A DNA stretch of 43,104 nt, taken from the NCBI GenBank assembly GCA_937936325.1, contig CALGWV010000013.1, positions 1 through 43,104 of the forward strand, in the 5' to 3' direction. The position numbers and the translations under genes were made by a program. Positions within the stretch are counted from its first letter, which is position 1, and each line of letters begins with the position of its first letter. This DNA is from an uncultured Bdellovibrionales bacterium. GTDB taxonomy: Bacteria; Bdellovibrionota; Bdellovibrionia; Bdellovibrionales; UBA1609. Below, one piece after another: positions 43,104-43,104 of this stretch. The notes under the pieces were generated by a model, which did not search any database, was not told the origin of the DNA, and worked only from the letters and a program-made list of their open reading frames with translations.

Positions 43104-43104
43104 T

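Overview
The window looks like chromosome from a predatory-type bacterium of the Bdellovibrionota (Bdellovibrio/Bacteriovorax relatives), GC-poor by eye. This is inferred from the mutS-glnD, murI, HiPIP and rpsO-pnp-M16 neighbourhoods and the style of the secreted proteins; no 16S gene is present to settle it. The first ~22.3 kb is the right-hand part of an integrative and conjugative element (ICE). From ~22.7 kb onward the genes are ordinary chromosomal ones. Both window edges cut through IS5-type transposase genes.

Left part (1-1016): an IS5-family insertion ends at about base 254. It has destroyed the 3' half of a caspase-like protease gene that follows a TIR-like (ThsB-type) gene. The pair resembles a TIR/caspase (Thoeris type IV-like) antiphage module broken by the insertion.

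Signalling operon (1231-7586): a strong sigma-54 promoter preceded by three copies of TTGACC-N8-GGTCA drives five tightly packed genes. They encode a sigma-54 response regulator, a radical SAM/SPASM enzyme, a small protein with a twin-arginine signal, an OppA-like peptide-binding protein without transporter partners, and a hybrid histidine kinase. I read this as a candidate peptide-signalling circuit. A secreted zinc protease gene follows.

Transfer region (9461-22257): a small zinc-ribbon protein, a basic 58-aa protein and a hypothetical protein precede a type IV secretion operon in the order VirB2-3-4-5-6-8-9-10. VirB4 is split into two overlapping genes. An FtsK-like coupling ATPase, a replication-relaxation-like protein, a glycine-zipper lipoprotein, a small hypothetical protein, an excisionase-like protein and a tyrosine integrase follow. 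No VirB11 or classical relaxase was seen. Degenerate copies of the TTGACC-N8-GGTCA motif lie before this operon, hinting that the signalling operon may control transfer. The integrase abuts an intact tRNA-Leu(CAA), followed by exact 168-bp-period repeats carrying two broken tRNA-Leu 5' halves.

Chromosomal part (22749-42649): subtilisin-like protease, phosphopantetheinyl transferase, OmpA-type envelope proteins, MscS-like channel, coiled-coil/HhH protein, mutS-glnD, a LuxR-type regulator, a hot-dog thioesterase flanked by two copies of an inverted-repeat (MITE-like) element, an NlpC/P60 gene broken by an in-frame TGA, membrane protein-murI, a Tat-exported HiPIP, rpsO, pnp and an M16 peptidase. 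A second, different IS5-family transposase closes the window.
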